From JBMNGH01 sp050949725 (GTDB taxonomy: Bacteria; Bacillota; Thermosediminibacteria; Thermosediminibacterales; Tepidanaerobacteraceae): 64,000 nucleotides of DNA. This document shows, piece after piece, positions 1 to 8,936 of this stretch (position 1 is the stretch's first letter; the number at the start of each line of letters is the position of its first letter). The notes under the pieces are model-generated. The model made no database searches. It had not been told where the DNA came from and saw only the letters and a program-made list of their open reading frames with translations. The DNA lies in the NCBI GenBank assembly GCA_050949725.1, contig JBMNGH010000009.1, positions 59,328-123,327 on the forward strand, written 5' to 3'. Position numbers and translations under genes: made by a program.

Positions 1-2
1 TT

Positions 3-140
3 ACAGCTTACAAAAATGAATTCGATTTTGACGAGGAATTGAAAAAAGGTGAAGAAATTAAAGCATCGGTATTTAGGGTATCGAATGACGGAAACCCTAT
101 ATTAGTAGAAGTAAAAAAAGCAAAGACCCCGACCGCTTAA
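3..140 (+). CDS. C-terminal end of an unidentified protein (5' truncated)
   Basis: An open frame enters from the left edge and gives 45 residues ending KKAKTPTA before a TAA stop at 138-140. The visible part is acidic then basic (EELKKGEEIK ... VEVKKAKT) with a beta-strand-like stretch (ASVFRVSNDGNPILVEV). This might be the end of a small beta-barrel domain, but I do not recognise the family. Its last codons lie inside the left arm of a bidirectional terminator. Confidence 0.6.
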   Translation, partial: TAYKNEFDFDEELKKGEEIKASVFRVSNDGNPILVEVKKAKTPTA

Positions 141-160
141 TCAGCTTTGTCGGGGTCTTT
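122..160. terminator. Bidirectional rho-independent terminator
   Basis: Perfect 12-bp inverted repeat (AAAGACCCCGAC at 122-133, complement at 149-160) with a 15-nt loop and A/T ends on both sides. It sits between two convergent genes and overlaps the end of the upstream one, so it can serve both strands. Confidence 0.85.
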
Positions 161-165
161 CATCA

Positions 166-930
166 TCAGCTACAGACATTTCCGCCAACGCTTATTTTTA
201 TTTTCGTCATGGGGATGTCCTTACCTGATTGCTTGAGTGCCTCTTCTACGATTTTTACCATTCCAAAACAACAGGGGACCTCCATGTGGGCAACACTTAT
301 ACTCTTGATTTGGTTGGATTTCAGGATATTGCTGAGCTTCTCAATATAATAGGCCGCATCGTCCAGCTTGGGGCATCCCATCAGCGCAACCTTTCCTTTT
401 AAAAGTGAAGGATGAAGGCTCGGATAAGCTACTGCCGCACAATCTGCCAGTATGAGTAGGTCTGCCCCGTCAAAGTAAGGTGCATTTGTCGGAGCGAGCA
501 TCAGCTGGACAGGCCATGTCTTGAGTTGAGATTTGATAATTATATCTTCGCCCGCCACAGAGGGAGTAATGGAACTATTGATAACTCGAGATTGTGAAGC
601 AGGGCAACAGGGCCTTTGTTCCCGCATGTCTAAAGCCTTACTGCTGGGGCATGAAAGCCCGGCATTTTTTGTTTGGTGTTCATTAGTTGACTGGGACACG
701 TGTTCCTTGGCTGCTTCCTCATCAAAATCATCTGCTTCTCTCTCGATAATGCTGATTGCGCCCTGTGGACATTCACCTAAGCATGATCCAAGCCCGTCAC
801 ACAAATTATCTGATACGAGTCTAGCCTTTCCGTCTATAATCTTTATTGCTCCTTCTGCACACGCGGGAATACATATACCACATCCATTACATTTTTCCTC
901 ATCAATATGCACGATTTTTCTAATAGCCAT
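166..930 (-). CDS. 4Fe-4S ferredoxin-domain protein
   Basis: Protein of about 254 aa. The N-terminal 60 residues hold two iron-sulfur motifs: CNGCGICIPAC (CX2CX2CX3C) and a variant second cluster, CDGLGSCLGECP. A low-complexity linker follows, then a C-terminal domain of about 120 residues with scattered cysteines (ADCAAVAYP, MGCPKLDD, VPCCFGM). Such proteins act as electron carriers or as accessory redox modules in anaerobes; the partner is not evident here. The ATG at 930 is preferred over the upstream ATG at 939 because the AAAGGGG ribosome-binding site abuts 939 directly but lies 9 nt from 930. The gene is isolated, convergent with its left neighbour, and has a dispersed repeat upstream. 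Confidence 0.8.
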   Translation of the reverse strand: MAIRKIVHIDEEKCNGCGICIPACAEGAIKIIDGKARLVSDNLCDGLGSCLGECPQGAISIIEREADDFDEEAAKEHVSQSTNEHQTKNAGLSCPSSKALDMREQRPCCPASQSRVINSSITPSVAGEDIIIKSQLKTWPVQLMLAPTNAPYFDGADLLILADCAAVAYPSLHPSLLKGKVALMGCPKLDDAAYYIEKLSNILKSNQIKSISVAHMEVPCCFGMVKIVEEALKQSGKDIPMTKIKISVGGNVCS

Positions 931-1043
931 TACTGGCATCCCCTTTCATATCATAATCAATCTTTGTTTTAAATAATCTTTGTTTAAGATTATATTAGCA
1001 GAGCTTTGCACAAAAATCCGTAACAAATATCACGAATTTTTTT

Positions 1044-1114
1044 ATTGTGAAACAACAATTTCTCGGGACTCGACAGCAACCTTTGATTGCGTTGTCTGAC
1101 GGGGTTCTTATTTT
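1044..1114 (+). repeat. Dispersed hairpin repeat, copy 1
   Basis: First copy of an interspersed element whose rough consensus is ATTGTGAAACAACAAGG, TTCCCGGGACC, then a stem-loop of the type GCAATCTTTGATTGC nested in an outer stem, then GGGTTCTTATTT. Here GCAA/TTGC is enclosed by GACA/TGTC. It lies in the 467-nt gap between the divergent ferredoxin gene and the L,D-transpeptidase. The rest of that gap is AT-rich with nothing else recognised. Confidence 0.75.
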
Positions 1115-1397
1115 ATATTCATTTTTTAGGGAATCGCTGTCAGATTTACCATTTGTTTACAAATTGCGATTTATTAGTTTATATGGCTGCACGATTAGCT
1201 TATAGCTCATTATTATCTGTTGGCCTTCTTCATTCCGGGGGTCTGTGGGGTGTTAATGATTAGACTATGGCTCCTTATTATTAACTGAAAAACAATCAAC
1301 AGTGTCAAGGTTGCATGAATTAATCAATGGACCGTTCAAATTTTTTAGGAAAGTTTGTGACTTTTTGTCATAAGAATAGTTATGAGGTGAATTGTCA

Positions 1398-2723
1398 ATG
1401 AAATTTCGTTTGTTTATCATTGCATTAGTTGCGCTGTTTATTCTGAGGTATTTTGTCTCAGTAGCCAACCATGTTATTGTCCAACAGATGGACGAAGCAG
1501 GGACGATGCGGATTCTGATAAGGTTTTACATACCTGTAAGGTGTGATGATATCGACGAAAAAATTGAACTTGCCTCCGAAAGGGGTTCCCCTATAGTAAG
1601 TAATTCAAAATGGCTTCAAGATGACTTGCTTGAAATCATTGCTTTTGAAACAGGCTTGCCTAAGGGATTTAGAATAAAATTGCAGATAGGGCCAATAAGC
1701 ACTAAAATACCTGGTGTGTATAAAATTGTAAGACGTGAATTCAGGCCGAACATAACACCTTTTTTGATGGGTATTTCTGAAATCACATCTAAAAAGGGAC
1801 CGATTGAGCTAAACTTTAGCACCCCTGTGAAAGTTGAGTCTATTATTAGAGGTTTAGATTGCGGTTTCGATTTTACATTGAGACCATTTCAAAAAATCCT
1901 TCCAGAGGGTAGCATTTTTAAAGATTACAGCAGATTGATCATAAGCCCCAAACATGTGCTTACTGCTGGTGAAAAACACAAGATAAAGTATGAGGGGATT
2001 ATTGAAAACTTCGCTGGGCAAAGAAATACAAAGGGTTTTTACGGTGCATTCAGTGTTGCCGATATACCGGATGTTGTTTCGACAAACCCGACATACGGCC
2101 AGGAGGATGTGGATTTATACTCTCCGATTCACGTGATTTTCGACCAGGAGATGAGGGATGTACAGATACAGGTTAGCAACATGGACGGTGATATAGAACT
2201 AAAAGGGAAAAATGCTGTGTTCAAACCTCGTGCGGTTTTCCTGCCCGGCAGTACATACAAAGTCGAAGTTAGGGGCACCTCAATATTTGACGAAGATATT
2301 CGACCTTATAAATTTAATTTTACTACTGTTGATATAGGAGATGTGATTTGGGTAGAGGTCAATTTACGGCCTCTTCAAAAGGTCATTGTATATCAGGGCA
2401 AAAAAGCCATAAAATCAATGATTGCTTCAGGAGGGCTTCCGGAGCCGGATAAGGTTACACCATTAGGTCATTTCAATTTAAAGGATCGAGGTAAGTACTT
2501 TTGGTCGGAACGATTCCAGGAGGGCGCTTATCATTGGGTGAGAATTACGGACAATTTCCTTGTGCATTCTGTGCCGAGGGACAAAGACGACAAAATAATT
2601 GAAGAGGAACTAAAAAAACTTGGAATACCAGCAAGTCACGGGTGTATAAGGTTAAAGGATGAAGACGCCAAATGGTTTTATGATAATGTTCCATCGGGAA
2701 GTTTAGTTATCATTCATGATTAG
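1398..2723 (+). CDS. L,D-transpeptidase (YkuD) with Ig-like domains
   Basis: Cell-wall cross-linking enzyme of about 441 aa. Residues 5-25 form a hydrophobic N-terminal anchor or signal (FRLFIIALVALFILRYFV). The middle, roughly 80-310, looks like bacterial Ig-like repeats (LNFSTPVKV, VIFDQEMRDVQIQ). The C-terminal 130 residues are a YkuD domain with HSVP and the catalytic SHGCIRL motif (nucleophile Cys). These enzymes form 3-3 peptidoglycan cross-links and are common in spore formers. The ATG at 1398 lies 7 nt from GAGGTGA; an in-frame TTG at 1392 is too close to it. The end of the gene directly precedes spmA, so it may be co-transcribed with spmAB. Confidence 0.9.
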   Translation: MKFRLFIIALVALFILRYFVSVANHVIVQQMDEAGTMRILIRFYIPVRCDDIDEKIELASERGSPIVSNSKWLQDDLLEIIAFETGLPKGFRIKLQIGPISTKIPGVYKIVRREFRPNITPFLMGISEITSKKGPIELNFSTPVKVESIIRGLDCGFDFTLRPFQKILPEGSIFKDYSRLIISPKHVLTAGEKHKIKYEGIIENFAGQRNTKGFYGAFSVADIPDVVSTNPTYGQEDVDLYSPIHVIFDQEMRDVQIQVSNMDGDIELKGKNAVFKPRAVFLPGSTYKVEVRGTSIFDEDIRPYKFNFTTVDIGDVIWVEVNLRPLQKVIVYQGKKAIKSMIASGGLPEPDKVTPLGHFNLKDRGKYFWSERFQEGAYHWVRITDNFLVHSVPRDKDDKIIEEELKKLGIPASHGCIRLKDEDAKWFYDNVPSGSLVIIHD

Positions 2724-2753
2724 TTGGGGAGGGAAGGGCGAAAGCCGCTGCGC

Positions 2754-3350
2754 ATGAATTATGTCTTTTCTTTTTTTATACTTTTTGGGATACTTGTCGC
2801 AGCCATCAATGGCAGGATAGATGTGATAACAGGTGCTGCCATGACTTCGGCGGGAAATGCAGTACAAAGAGCCATAAGCCTCATAGGTGTTGTCAGTTTA
2901 TGGCTGGGAATTGCCAGGGTAGCTGAAAAATCCGGCCTGATTGACATGATGAGCAGGGTGATAGCACCTGTTTTTAGATGGCTTTTTCCGTCTATTCCTA
3001 AAGGGCATCCTGCATTAGGATGTATTCTGATGAACCTGAGTGCAAATATGCTCGGATTTGGAAATGCTGCCACCCCGTTCGGCCTAAAGGCCATGAAGGA
3101 ACTGCAGAGCCTTAACGATCGACCAGATACAGCAACTGATGCAATGTGCACTTTTCTGGCCATCAACACATCTAGTGTTACCTTAGTCCCAGCGACGATT
3201 GTAGCGCTGAGGGCTTCGGCGGGTTCAAATAATCCCACTGACATTATACTATCAATTTTGTTTGCGACAACATGTTCGACGTTTGTTGCAATTACAGTTG
3301 ATTTTACAATGAGGTTGATTTATGGAAGAAAAAAACGCTGGAAGAGGTGA
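2754..3350 (+). CDS. spmA: Spore maturation protein A
   Basis: Membrane protein of about 198 aa from the nucleoside-recognition (gate) family. In Bacillus subtilis SpmA and SpmB are needed for full spore-core dehydration. Family features are the start MNYVFSFFILFGILVAAINGR, several membrane segments, and the motif MNLSANMLGFGNAATPFGLKAM in mid-protein. The ATG at 2754 matches the usual family start. A purine-rich stretch 2726-2738 is further upstream than normal, so an extended start from 2724 (TTG) cannot be excluded. Followed after 6 nt by spmB. Confidence 0.92.
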   Translation: MNYVFSFFILFGILVAAINGRIDVITGAAMTSAGNAVQRAISLIGVVSLWLGIARVAEKSGLIDMMSRVIAPVFRWLFPSIPKGHPALGCILMNLSANMLGFGNAATPFGLKAMKELQSLNDRPDTATDAMCTFLAINTSSVTLVPATIVALRASAGSNNPTDIILSILFATTCSTFVAITVDFTMRLIYGRKKRWKR

Positions 3351-3356
3351 TATGTC

Positions 3357-3896
3357 ATGATGGCTGAGGCACTTGGAGCAAGTTCAAACTGGGTACTACC
3401 GATGATGATTTTTTTGGTGTTTTTTTACGCGAGCATAAAAAATGTAAGAATATTTGAGGTATTTGTCGAAGGTGCAACAGAAGGTTTCATGTTATCCATC
3501 AAGTTGTTGCCATACCTGATAGGGATATATGTTGCAATCGGTATTTTCAGGGAGTCGGGTGGTGTAGATATCCTTGTAAAATTGCTGTCACCTGTGCTTC
3601 AAGTCATTAAAGCGCCTACAGAAGCGCTTTTCTTGGCTGTTGTAAGGACTCTATCTGGCCCGGCGGCACTCGGGATGATGCTGGAGGTATTTGACTCTCA
3701 TGGTCCCGATTCATTTATGGGAAGACTTGCATCTACAATAACAGGTTCGACTGATACGACATTTTATATTGTTGCTGTATATTTCGGTTCTGTTGGGATT
3801 AAGAAAACCAGGTACGCAATACCGGTTGGGCTGATGGCCGATTTCGCAGGATTTGCGGCAGCTGTTTATATAGTCAGCAAATTGTTTTACTACTAA
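3357..3896 (+). CDS. spmB: Spore maturation protein B
   Basis: 179-aa polytopic membrane protein, partner of SpmA. It shows the gate-family pattern (IKLLPYLIGIYVAIGIFRESGG near the middle and STITGSTDTTFYIVAVYFGSVG further on). The AGGTGA ribosome-binding site lies within the end of spmA, so the two are translated from one message. The pair is strong evidence that the host forms endospores. Confidence 0.93.
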   Translation: MMAEALGASSNWVLPMMIFLVFFYASIKNVRIFEVFVEGATEGFMLSIKLLPYLIGIYVAIGIFRESGGVDILVKLLSPVLQVIKAPTEALFLAVVRTLSGPAALGMMLEVFDSHGPDSFMGRLASTITGSTDTTFYIVAVYFGSVGIKKTRYAIPVGLMADFAGFAAAVYIVSKLFYY

Positions 3897-3930
3897 AAAT
3901 TTTTATCATGTAAATCAAAAATTAACCCAA

Positions 3931-4007
3931 AAAAAATACCCATTGGGCTCTTATTTCAATACTAAATAAAATTTGGAAACCTTTGCCCAATTGGGTGGTA
4001 TTTTTTT
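3931..4007. terminator. Bidirectional terminator between spmB and threonine aldolase
   Basis: An A-run followed by TACCCATTGGGC (3931-3948) is complementary, with a few mismatches, to GCCCAATTGGGTGGTA plus a T-run (3985-4007). The loop is about 36 nt. It lies between convergent genes. Confidence 0.6.
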
Positions 4008-4008
4008 G

Positions 4009-5052
4009 TCAAACACGGGCTGTTTTTGCAATTGCTTTTACTTTGTCCAACACCTCGTCGATGTCATCCTTTGAAACTCCATGGTGGGTTACAAAGCGGA
4101 CTGTAGAACTTTGGCCTCCGTTGATTTTCACTCCCCGGAGAAATAGTTCATGTGAAAACTGATTTCCAGTCATGTTTAGGCCTTTTATATCACATATTAC
4201 GATGTTTGTCTGTACTGTTTCAAGGTCGATTTTTATTCCGCAAATTGAGTTCAATCCTTCTGCCAAAACCCTGGCATTCACATGGTCTTCCTCAAGCCTT
4301 TTTGTCATCTTTTCGAGAGCTATAATGCCGGCTGCTGCAAGTATGCCTGCCTGGCGCATTCCGCCACCGAGCATTTTTCTAAACCTTCGAGCCCTCGATA
4401 TAAATTGTTTGTCTCCAGCTATCAGAGAGCCAACAGGTGCACATAGGCCTTTTGAAAGGCAAAACATTACCGAATCGGCGTATTGGGCTATCTGTTTGGC
4501 CGAAACTTTTAAGTATGCCGCAGCATTAAAAATACGGGCTCCATCCATATGGACGGGAATTTCGTATTTACGCGAAAGGTCATATGTTTCTCTCAGAATA
4601 TCTAAGGGAATTACGGTGCCGCCTGCCCTGTTATGTGTGTTTTCAACACAAATGAGGGTGGTTTTTGGCTGATGTATATCCTCTTCCCGTATAGAATGCT
4701 CTATATCAGAAGGTGAAATAATTCCTTTTTTCCCATAAACGGTCTTTGCCTGTACTCCGGCAATACGTGCTACAGCTCCTACTTCATATGTTATTATATG
4801 AGATCTTTCTTCGAGGATAATCTCATCGCCCGGTGCTGTATGTGACAATACGCTGATCTGATTCCCCTGTGTCCCGCTGGGAACGAAAAGAGATGCCTCT
4901 TTTCCCAGTATTTCTGCTCCTAGCTCCTCTAGCTTGTTTATGGAGGGATCGTCCCCGTAAACATCATCACCTACATCTGCCTTATACATAGCCTCGCGCA
5001 TTTCTTGGGTTGGTAAAGTGACAGTATCGCTTCTTAAATCTATGAATCGCAT
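4009..5052 (-). CDS. Low-specificity L-threonine aldolase
   Basis: 347-aa PLP enzyme of fold type I that cleaves L-threonine or allo-threonine to glycine and acetaldehyde. Visible markers are the N-terminal IDLRSDTVTLPT motif, the HMDGAR segment (PLP-ring aspartate) near residue 168, and FCLSKGLCAPVGS with the Schiff-base lysine near 200. The ATG follows a strong AGGAGGA site. It could supply glycine to the glycine reductase encoded about 45 kb away, but no local link shows that. Confidence 0.92.
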   Translation of the reverse strand: MRFIDLRSDTVTLPTQEMREAMYKADVGDDVYGDDPSINKLEELGAEILGKEASLFVPSGTQGNQISVLSHTAPGDEIILEERSHIITYEVGAVARIAGVQAKTVYGKKGIISPSDIEHSIREEDIHQPKTTLICVENTHNRAGGTVIPLDILRETYDLSRKYEIPVHMDGARIFNAAAYLKVSAKQIAQYADSVMFCLSKGLCAPVGSLIAGDKQFISRARRFRKMLGGGMRQAGILAAAGIIALEKMTKRLEEDHVNARVLAEGLNSICGIKIDLETVQTNIVICDIKGLNMTGNQFSHELFLRGVKINGGQSSTVRFVTHHGVSKDDIDEVLDKVKAIAKTARV

Positions 5053-5252
5053 TTTTGTCCTCCTACCTTAGAATTATTACGAATACATAAATATTCTATA
5101 ATCTGCTTAAAATGTCCTTCCTTTTTGACATCATTAGCATGAAACAAATTAATATGTGCTTATTAATTTGATAAATTCCAGAAGGTTTTTTCTAGGTTTT
5201 ATAGAATAAATATTAAGATAGTAATATTTGTTTGTATTTGGCAACGGCTATT

Positions 5253-5268
5253 TGGCACAGCTATTGAG
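5253..5268 (+). promoter_or_regulatory. Possible weak sigma-54 promoter of the activator gene
   Basis: TGGCAC-N5-TTGAG resembles a -24/-12 element, but the critical -12 GC is GA. It lies about 230 nt before the activator start, in an AT-rich gap (5053-5501). A site for autogenous control would fit, but the mismatch makes this tentative. Confidence 0.3.
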
Positions 5269-5397
5269 TTATTGTAAATCATATAAATTATCACAAAACA
5301 ATAATTGAAACCAGAGTAAAACCGTCCACCATTTTAAATTTGTCACTCTAAGATTCCGTAATGTAAGGAATTAAGGGTTAGTAATGGAGGTATTACT

Positions 5398-5445
5398 ATG
5401 TCAGTATCTAGTATAACCTGCCCACATTCAATAGTTATTGCATAA
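5398..5445 (+). CDS. 15-codon leader ORF upstream of the sigma-54 activator
   Basis: ATG preceded by TGGAGGTATTACT, a near copy of the ribosome-binding region before the real activator start (CGGAGGTCATTACTAT). It encodes MSVSSITCPHSIVIA and then TAA. It could be a leader peptide that modulates translation of the regulator, or a remnant of a duplicated start region. No stalling motif is evident. Confidence 0.35.
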   Translation: MSVSSITCPHSIVIA

Positions 5446-5501
5446 CACGAAATACAAGGACAGTGCATGATTTGGGGAGTACGAACGGAGGTCATTACTA
5501 T

Positions 5502-7238
5502 ATGAACAAAACCTTAAAAGATATGCAAGATACTGTTATGAAGTATGCCAGGGTTCTTTCTCAAATTCTAAAAGTAGATGTGGAGATAGTAGATAGTGAT
5601 TTAAACAGGATCGCAGGTACAGGGAGATTTTCCAGCAAGATAAATACTAATATGGCGCAAGAAGGGTCTGTCTACAGGGAAGTAGTGAGGTCGGGTGAGG
5701 CGAAGGTTATAGATAAACCGGGAGAGCATGCTCTATGTCTGCAGTGCCCGAAAAGAGACGAGTGTGAGGAAAAATTTGAAATAAGCACACCAATAAAGCT
5801 TGATGACAATGTCATTGGTGTATTAGGTTTGGTGTGTTTTGATGATACTCAAAAGGAACATATTCTCGAAAATTTTGAAACCTACCCGGAAGTTTTGGAA
5901 CAATTTTCGGATTTGATCGCATTAAAGGTGAAAGAAGAGGCGGACAGGCAAAACATGCTTTCACTTATAGGTATAATGACAAATATAGTCGATAAGATAG
6001 AACAAGGTGTAATTGTGTTCAATGACGAGGGGAAAATAGTTAATATCAACAGCATAGCAAAAAACATGCTTGATATCGGAGAAGTATGTGGCGGAGAGAA
6101 TGTGACTTTAAGGGCCACAGGAAACGTCATAGTTGACCAGGATGAATACATTTTGGAAATACACGGAAAAAGTTTTACGCTTATAGGTGAGCATTATAAG
6201 GTTATAAAGAAAAATTTAAGTTTTGACAATATCTTTATTTTTACAGAAATAAATAAATTAAGAAACAGGCTGCTGACTATGGCAAATGTAAGGGAAAGCA
6301 TGCAACTGGAAAACATAATGGGGGAATCAAAGGCAATAAAGGACTTAAAACAGAAGGTCATAAAGGTGGCTTCTTCTTCGTCGACAGTTCTAATAACAGG
6401 TGAAAGCGGCACTGGCAAGGAGCTGTTTGCGCGCGCTATACATTCGGAAAGCCCAAGAAAAGACCGACCATTTGTTACTATAAATTGTGCGGCAATACCG
6501 GAGACACTTCTCGAAAGTGAATTATTCGGATATGTAAAGGGTGCTTTTACGGGGGCAGACCCCAAGGGCAAGATGGGTAAGATAGAGCTCGCCAATACGG
6601 GCACGCTTTTTCTTGATGAGATAGGGGACATGCCCCTTTACCTTCAGTCAAAACTATTGAGGGTGTTGGAGCAGAAGGAAATAGTGAGGCTCGGTTCTAA
6701 TAATCCCATCCCTGTTGACGTGAGGATTATTGCTGCTACCAACAAAAACTTGGAAAAAATGATCGAAGAGAAGACTTTTAGGGATGACCTTTACTACAGG
6801 CTTAATGTAATTCCTTTTGTTGTGCCCCCTCTGCGGCACAGGAAGGAGGACATTAGGATTTTGGTTGAAAACTTTACAGGAAAATATGCCGGGCTGTTTA
6901 ATAAAAAGGTGATAGGATTTGAGAACAGTGTGTGGAAATACCTTGATAAATATGACTGGCCCGGCAATGTAAGGGAACTTGAAAATGTTGTGGAGTATAT
7001 GGTTAACATGTTGGACAGAAAAGGCATTGTGACTCCTAAACTGCTGCCACTTAAAATAATTGAATACGGAAAAAATAATGAAGGCATTATGACATTGGAA
7101 CAGATGGAGAGGCAGCTGATTAAAAAGACTTTAGAAACATACGGTAACAACCTTAAAGGCAAACAAAAATCTGCCGAAGTTTTGGGAATCGGAATCGCGA
7201 CACTCTATCGGAAGGTAAATAAATATGGAATCCAGTAA
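5502..7238 (+). CDS. Sigma-54-dependent transcriptional activator with PAS sensor
   Basis: About 578 aa. Residues 1-150 form a sensory region with a four-Cys cluster (CLQCPKRDECEEKFE) that could bind metal or a cofactor. A PAS-like domain follows (IEQGVIVFNDEGKIVNINSIAKNML region), then an AAA+ domain with GESGTGKE (Walker A), the sigma-54 contact loop GAFTGA, and GTLFLDEIGD (Walker B). A Fis-type HTH ends the protein (SAEVLGIGIATLYRKVNKYGI). The ATG at 5502 is 9 nt from GGAGGT; a GTG at 5463 lacks a site. Its position beside dyad sites and a -24/-12 promoter makes it the likely activator of the catabolic cluster downstream. The ligand is unknown. Confidence 0.93.
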   Translation: MNKTLKDMQDTVMKYARVLSQILKVDVEIVDSDLNRIAGTGRFSSKINTNMAQEGSVYREVVRSGEAKVIDKPGEHALCLQCPKRDECEEKFEISTPIKLDDNVIGVLGLVCFDDTQKEHILENFETYPEVLEQFSDLIALKVKEEADRQNMLSLIGIMTNIVDKIEQGVIVFNDEGKIVNINSIAKNMLDIGEVCGGENVTLRATGNVIVDQDEYILEIHGKSFTLIGEHYKVIKKNLSFDNIFIFTEINKLRNRLLTMANVRESMQLENIMGESKAIKDLKQKVIKVASSSSTVLITGESGTGKELFARAIHSESPRKDRPFVTINCAAIPETLLESELFGYVKGAFTGADPKGKMGKIELANTGTLFLDEIGDMPLYLQSKLLRVLEQKEIVRLGSNNPIPVDVRIIAATNKNLEKMIEEKTFRDDLYYRLNVIPFVVPPLRHRKEDIRILVENFTGKYAGLFNKKVIGFENSVWKYLDKYDWPGNVRELENVVEYMVNMLDRKGIVTPKLLPLKIIEYGKNNEGIMTLEQMERQLIKKTLETYGNNLKGKQKSAEVLGIGIATLYRKVNKYGIQ

Positions 7239-7252
7239 AGACAATGGACAAA

Positions 7253-7303
7253 GCCCATTATCATAATGATAAACGCTTATCATTATGATAATGGGCTTTT
7301 TTT
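7253..7303 (+). terminator. Terminator with perfect 20-bp stem
   Basis: Perfect 20-bp inverted repeat (7253-7272 and 7277-7296), 4-nt loop ACGC, then seven T. It ends the activator transcript. The stem is made of two copies of the dyad TATCATNNTGATA, so the same DNA may also serve as activator-binding sites. Confidence 0.85.
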
Positions 7304-7358
7304 GTATATCATACAACAGATTTTTGTGGGCAATAGGAGTACAAATATCATTTTGATA
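7259..7358 (+). promoter_or_regulatory. Three upstream activator sites (TATCATNNTGATA)
   Basis: Dyad copies at 7259-7271 (central AA), 7278-7290 (central TA) and 7346-7358 (central TT). The first two are 19 bp apart centre to centre, the third 68 bp further. They lie about 110-210 bp before the -24 element, the usual distance for enhancer sites of sigma-54 activators. The inference is that the Fis-type HTH of the adjacent regulator binds here. Confidence 0.65.
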
Positions 7359-7465
7359 ATAATAAACATGTTTTGCTAGGTACTGTATTTTTTTACACGA
7401 GAATTTTATTGTCAATTCAGGCATTTGTGGGCAATTAGATACAATTATTATAAGTTTCCGAGCTT

Positions 7466-7481
7466 TGGCACGGTTGTTGCA
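7466..7481 (+). promoter_or_regulatory. Sigma-54 (-24/-12) promoter
   Basis: TGGCAC at 7466-7471, five bases, then TTGCA at 7477-7481: an exact match to the sigma-54 consensus with correct GG-to-GC spacing. It lies about 100 nt before the acyl-CoA synthetase alpha gene and is oriented with the cluster that runs to 28.4 kb. Confidence 0.9.
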
Positions 7482-7582
7482 TTAGGTGTATATCAAATTG
7501 CACTTAACACGATAGAATACATCTGGTCATTTCTCATTGTGGATGAATTAATAAGAAAAATGCCAGAAAGAGGGGTTTTGTT

Positions 7583-8923
7583 ATGAATTCTATGGATCAT
7601 ATGTTTAATGCCAAATCTGTAGCGGTAATAGGAGCTTCTGGAAAGCCGGAAAAAACCGGGCACGTAATATTAAAAAATATTATAGATGGCGGCTTCAGAG
7701 GGGGAATATACCCAATAAATCCAAAAGAAGAAAAAATATTGGGATACAAGTGTTATAAGAGCGTAACTGATGTGCCGGGCGATGTAGACTTAATAGTGGT
7801 TGTTGTCCCGGCAAGATTTGTCCCGAAGGTTATAGAAGAGGCTGGGCTGAAAAAGGTAAAAGGGTCTGTGATTATAAGCGGTGGGTTCAGGGAAGTCGGA
7901 AATGTAGAGCTTGAGGAACAGGTGGTCGGCACTGCTAGAAAGTACGGGATTAGGATAATAGGTCCAAACTGCCAGGGGTTTAATTACACGCCTAATAAAC
8001 TATGTGCAACATGGCCGCTCATAACGAAAAAAGGGCCAATTGCGGTGATATCGCAAAGTGGCACAGCCGGTGCTACATTAGAAATGTTGGCGGAAGATGA
8101 GCAATTAGGAGTTTCGGCTTTCGTTGCACTCGGAAATAAATCAGATGTGAGTGAGATAGACCTTATCGATTATTTTTCAAAAGATACGGAGACAAGAGTG
8201 ATTTCACTTTATATAGAAGGAGTAAAAGACGGCCCCAGGTTTATGGAGATTGCTAAAAAAGCTGCTCAAACAAAACCTGTAGTTGTTTTAAAGCCAGGGA
8301 GAACTGAAAAAGGGAAAAAGGCTGCAGAATCTCATACAAAGTCAATTGGTGGCATGGATCAGATTTTTGATGGTGTTTGCAAGCAGTTGGGTATAGTCAG
8401 GGCTAATGACTTAACCGAATTTTATGATTACTCGAAGGCACTTGGATTTCTGAAAAAGCCAAAAGGCAATAACATGCTTATAGCTACATCAAGCGGCGGC
8501 TGTGGGATAATTGCTACTGATACGGCCGAGGAATGCGGGATTAACATTGTAGATTTACAGGATTCTTTAAGGAATCGCCTGAAAGAGATATTACCTGACC
8601 AATGTGTGATTTCAAATCCGCTGGACCTAACAGGTGACGCTACAGCTAAAAGGTATAGGGATGCGATGGAGATTGCAATAGAGGACCCGAATATTGACAT
8701 TTTCATGCTTATATTCGGAGATCCGATTCCGGGTGCATTTGAGGTAGTAAAAGAACTTAAGTCAAAGACCGATAAACCTATAGTAATTTCATATCTCGGG
8801 GGCGGACAAACAGAGCATGAAGAGACTGAAAAAATGCATAAAAATGGTATTCCGGTTTTTCCGACCCCGGAGAGGGCAGTAAGAGCGATGAAAGCAATAT
8901 TGAGTGTAAAAACAACAAGTTGA
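7583..8923 (+). CDS. ADP-forming acyl-CoA synthetase, alpha (CoA-binding) subunit
   Basis: 446 aa. Converts an acyl-CoA, ADP and phosphate to free acid, CoA and ATP together with the beta subunit. It contains the N-terminal CoA-binding Rossmann domain (SVAVIGASGKPEKTGH; later IIGPNCQG), a succinyl-CoA-ligase-like domain (ISQSGTAGA) and the phospho-histidine loop AAESHTKSIGG. The beta subunit is a separate gene at 11559, on the other side of iorAB. This matches the split arrangement known from archaeal acetyl-/aryl-CoA synthetases. First gene behind the -24/-12 promoter; start ATG with GAGGGG upstream. Confidence 0.9.
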   Translation: MNSMDHMFNAKSVAVIGASGKPEKTGHVILKNIIDGGFRGGIYPINPKEEKILGYKCYKSVTDVPGDVDLIVVVVPARFVPKVIEEAGLKKVKGSVIISGGFREVGNVELEEQVVGTARKYGIRIIGPNCQGFNYTPNKLCATWPLITKKGPIAVISQSGTAGATLEMLAEDEQLGVSAFVALGNKSDVSEIDLIDYFSKDTETRVISLYIEGVKDGPRFMEIAKKAAQTKPVVVLKPGRTEKGKKAAESHTKSIGGMDQIFDGVCKQLGIVRANDLTEFYDYSKALGFLKKPKGNNMLIATSSGGCGIIATDTAEECGINIVDLQDSLRNRLKEILPDQCVISNPLDLTGDATAKRYRDAMEIAIEDPNIDIFMLIFGDPIPGAFEVVKELKSKTDKPIVISYLGGGQTEHEETEKMHKNGIPVFPTPERAVRAMKAILSVKTTS

Positions 8924-8936
8924 AGGAGAGATTATT

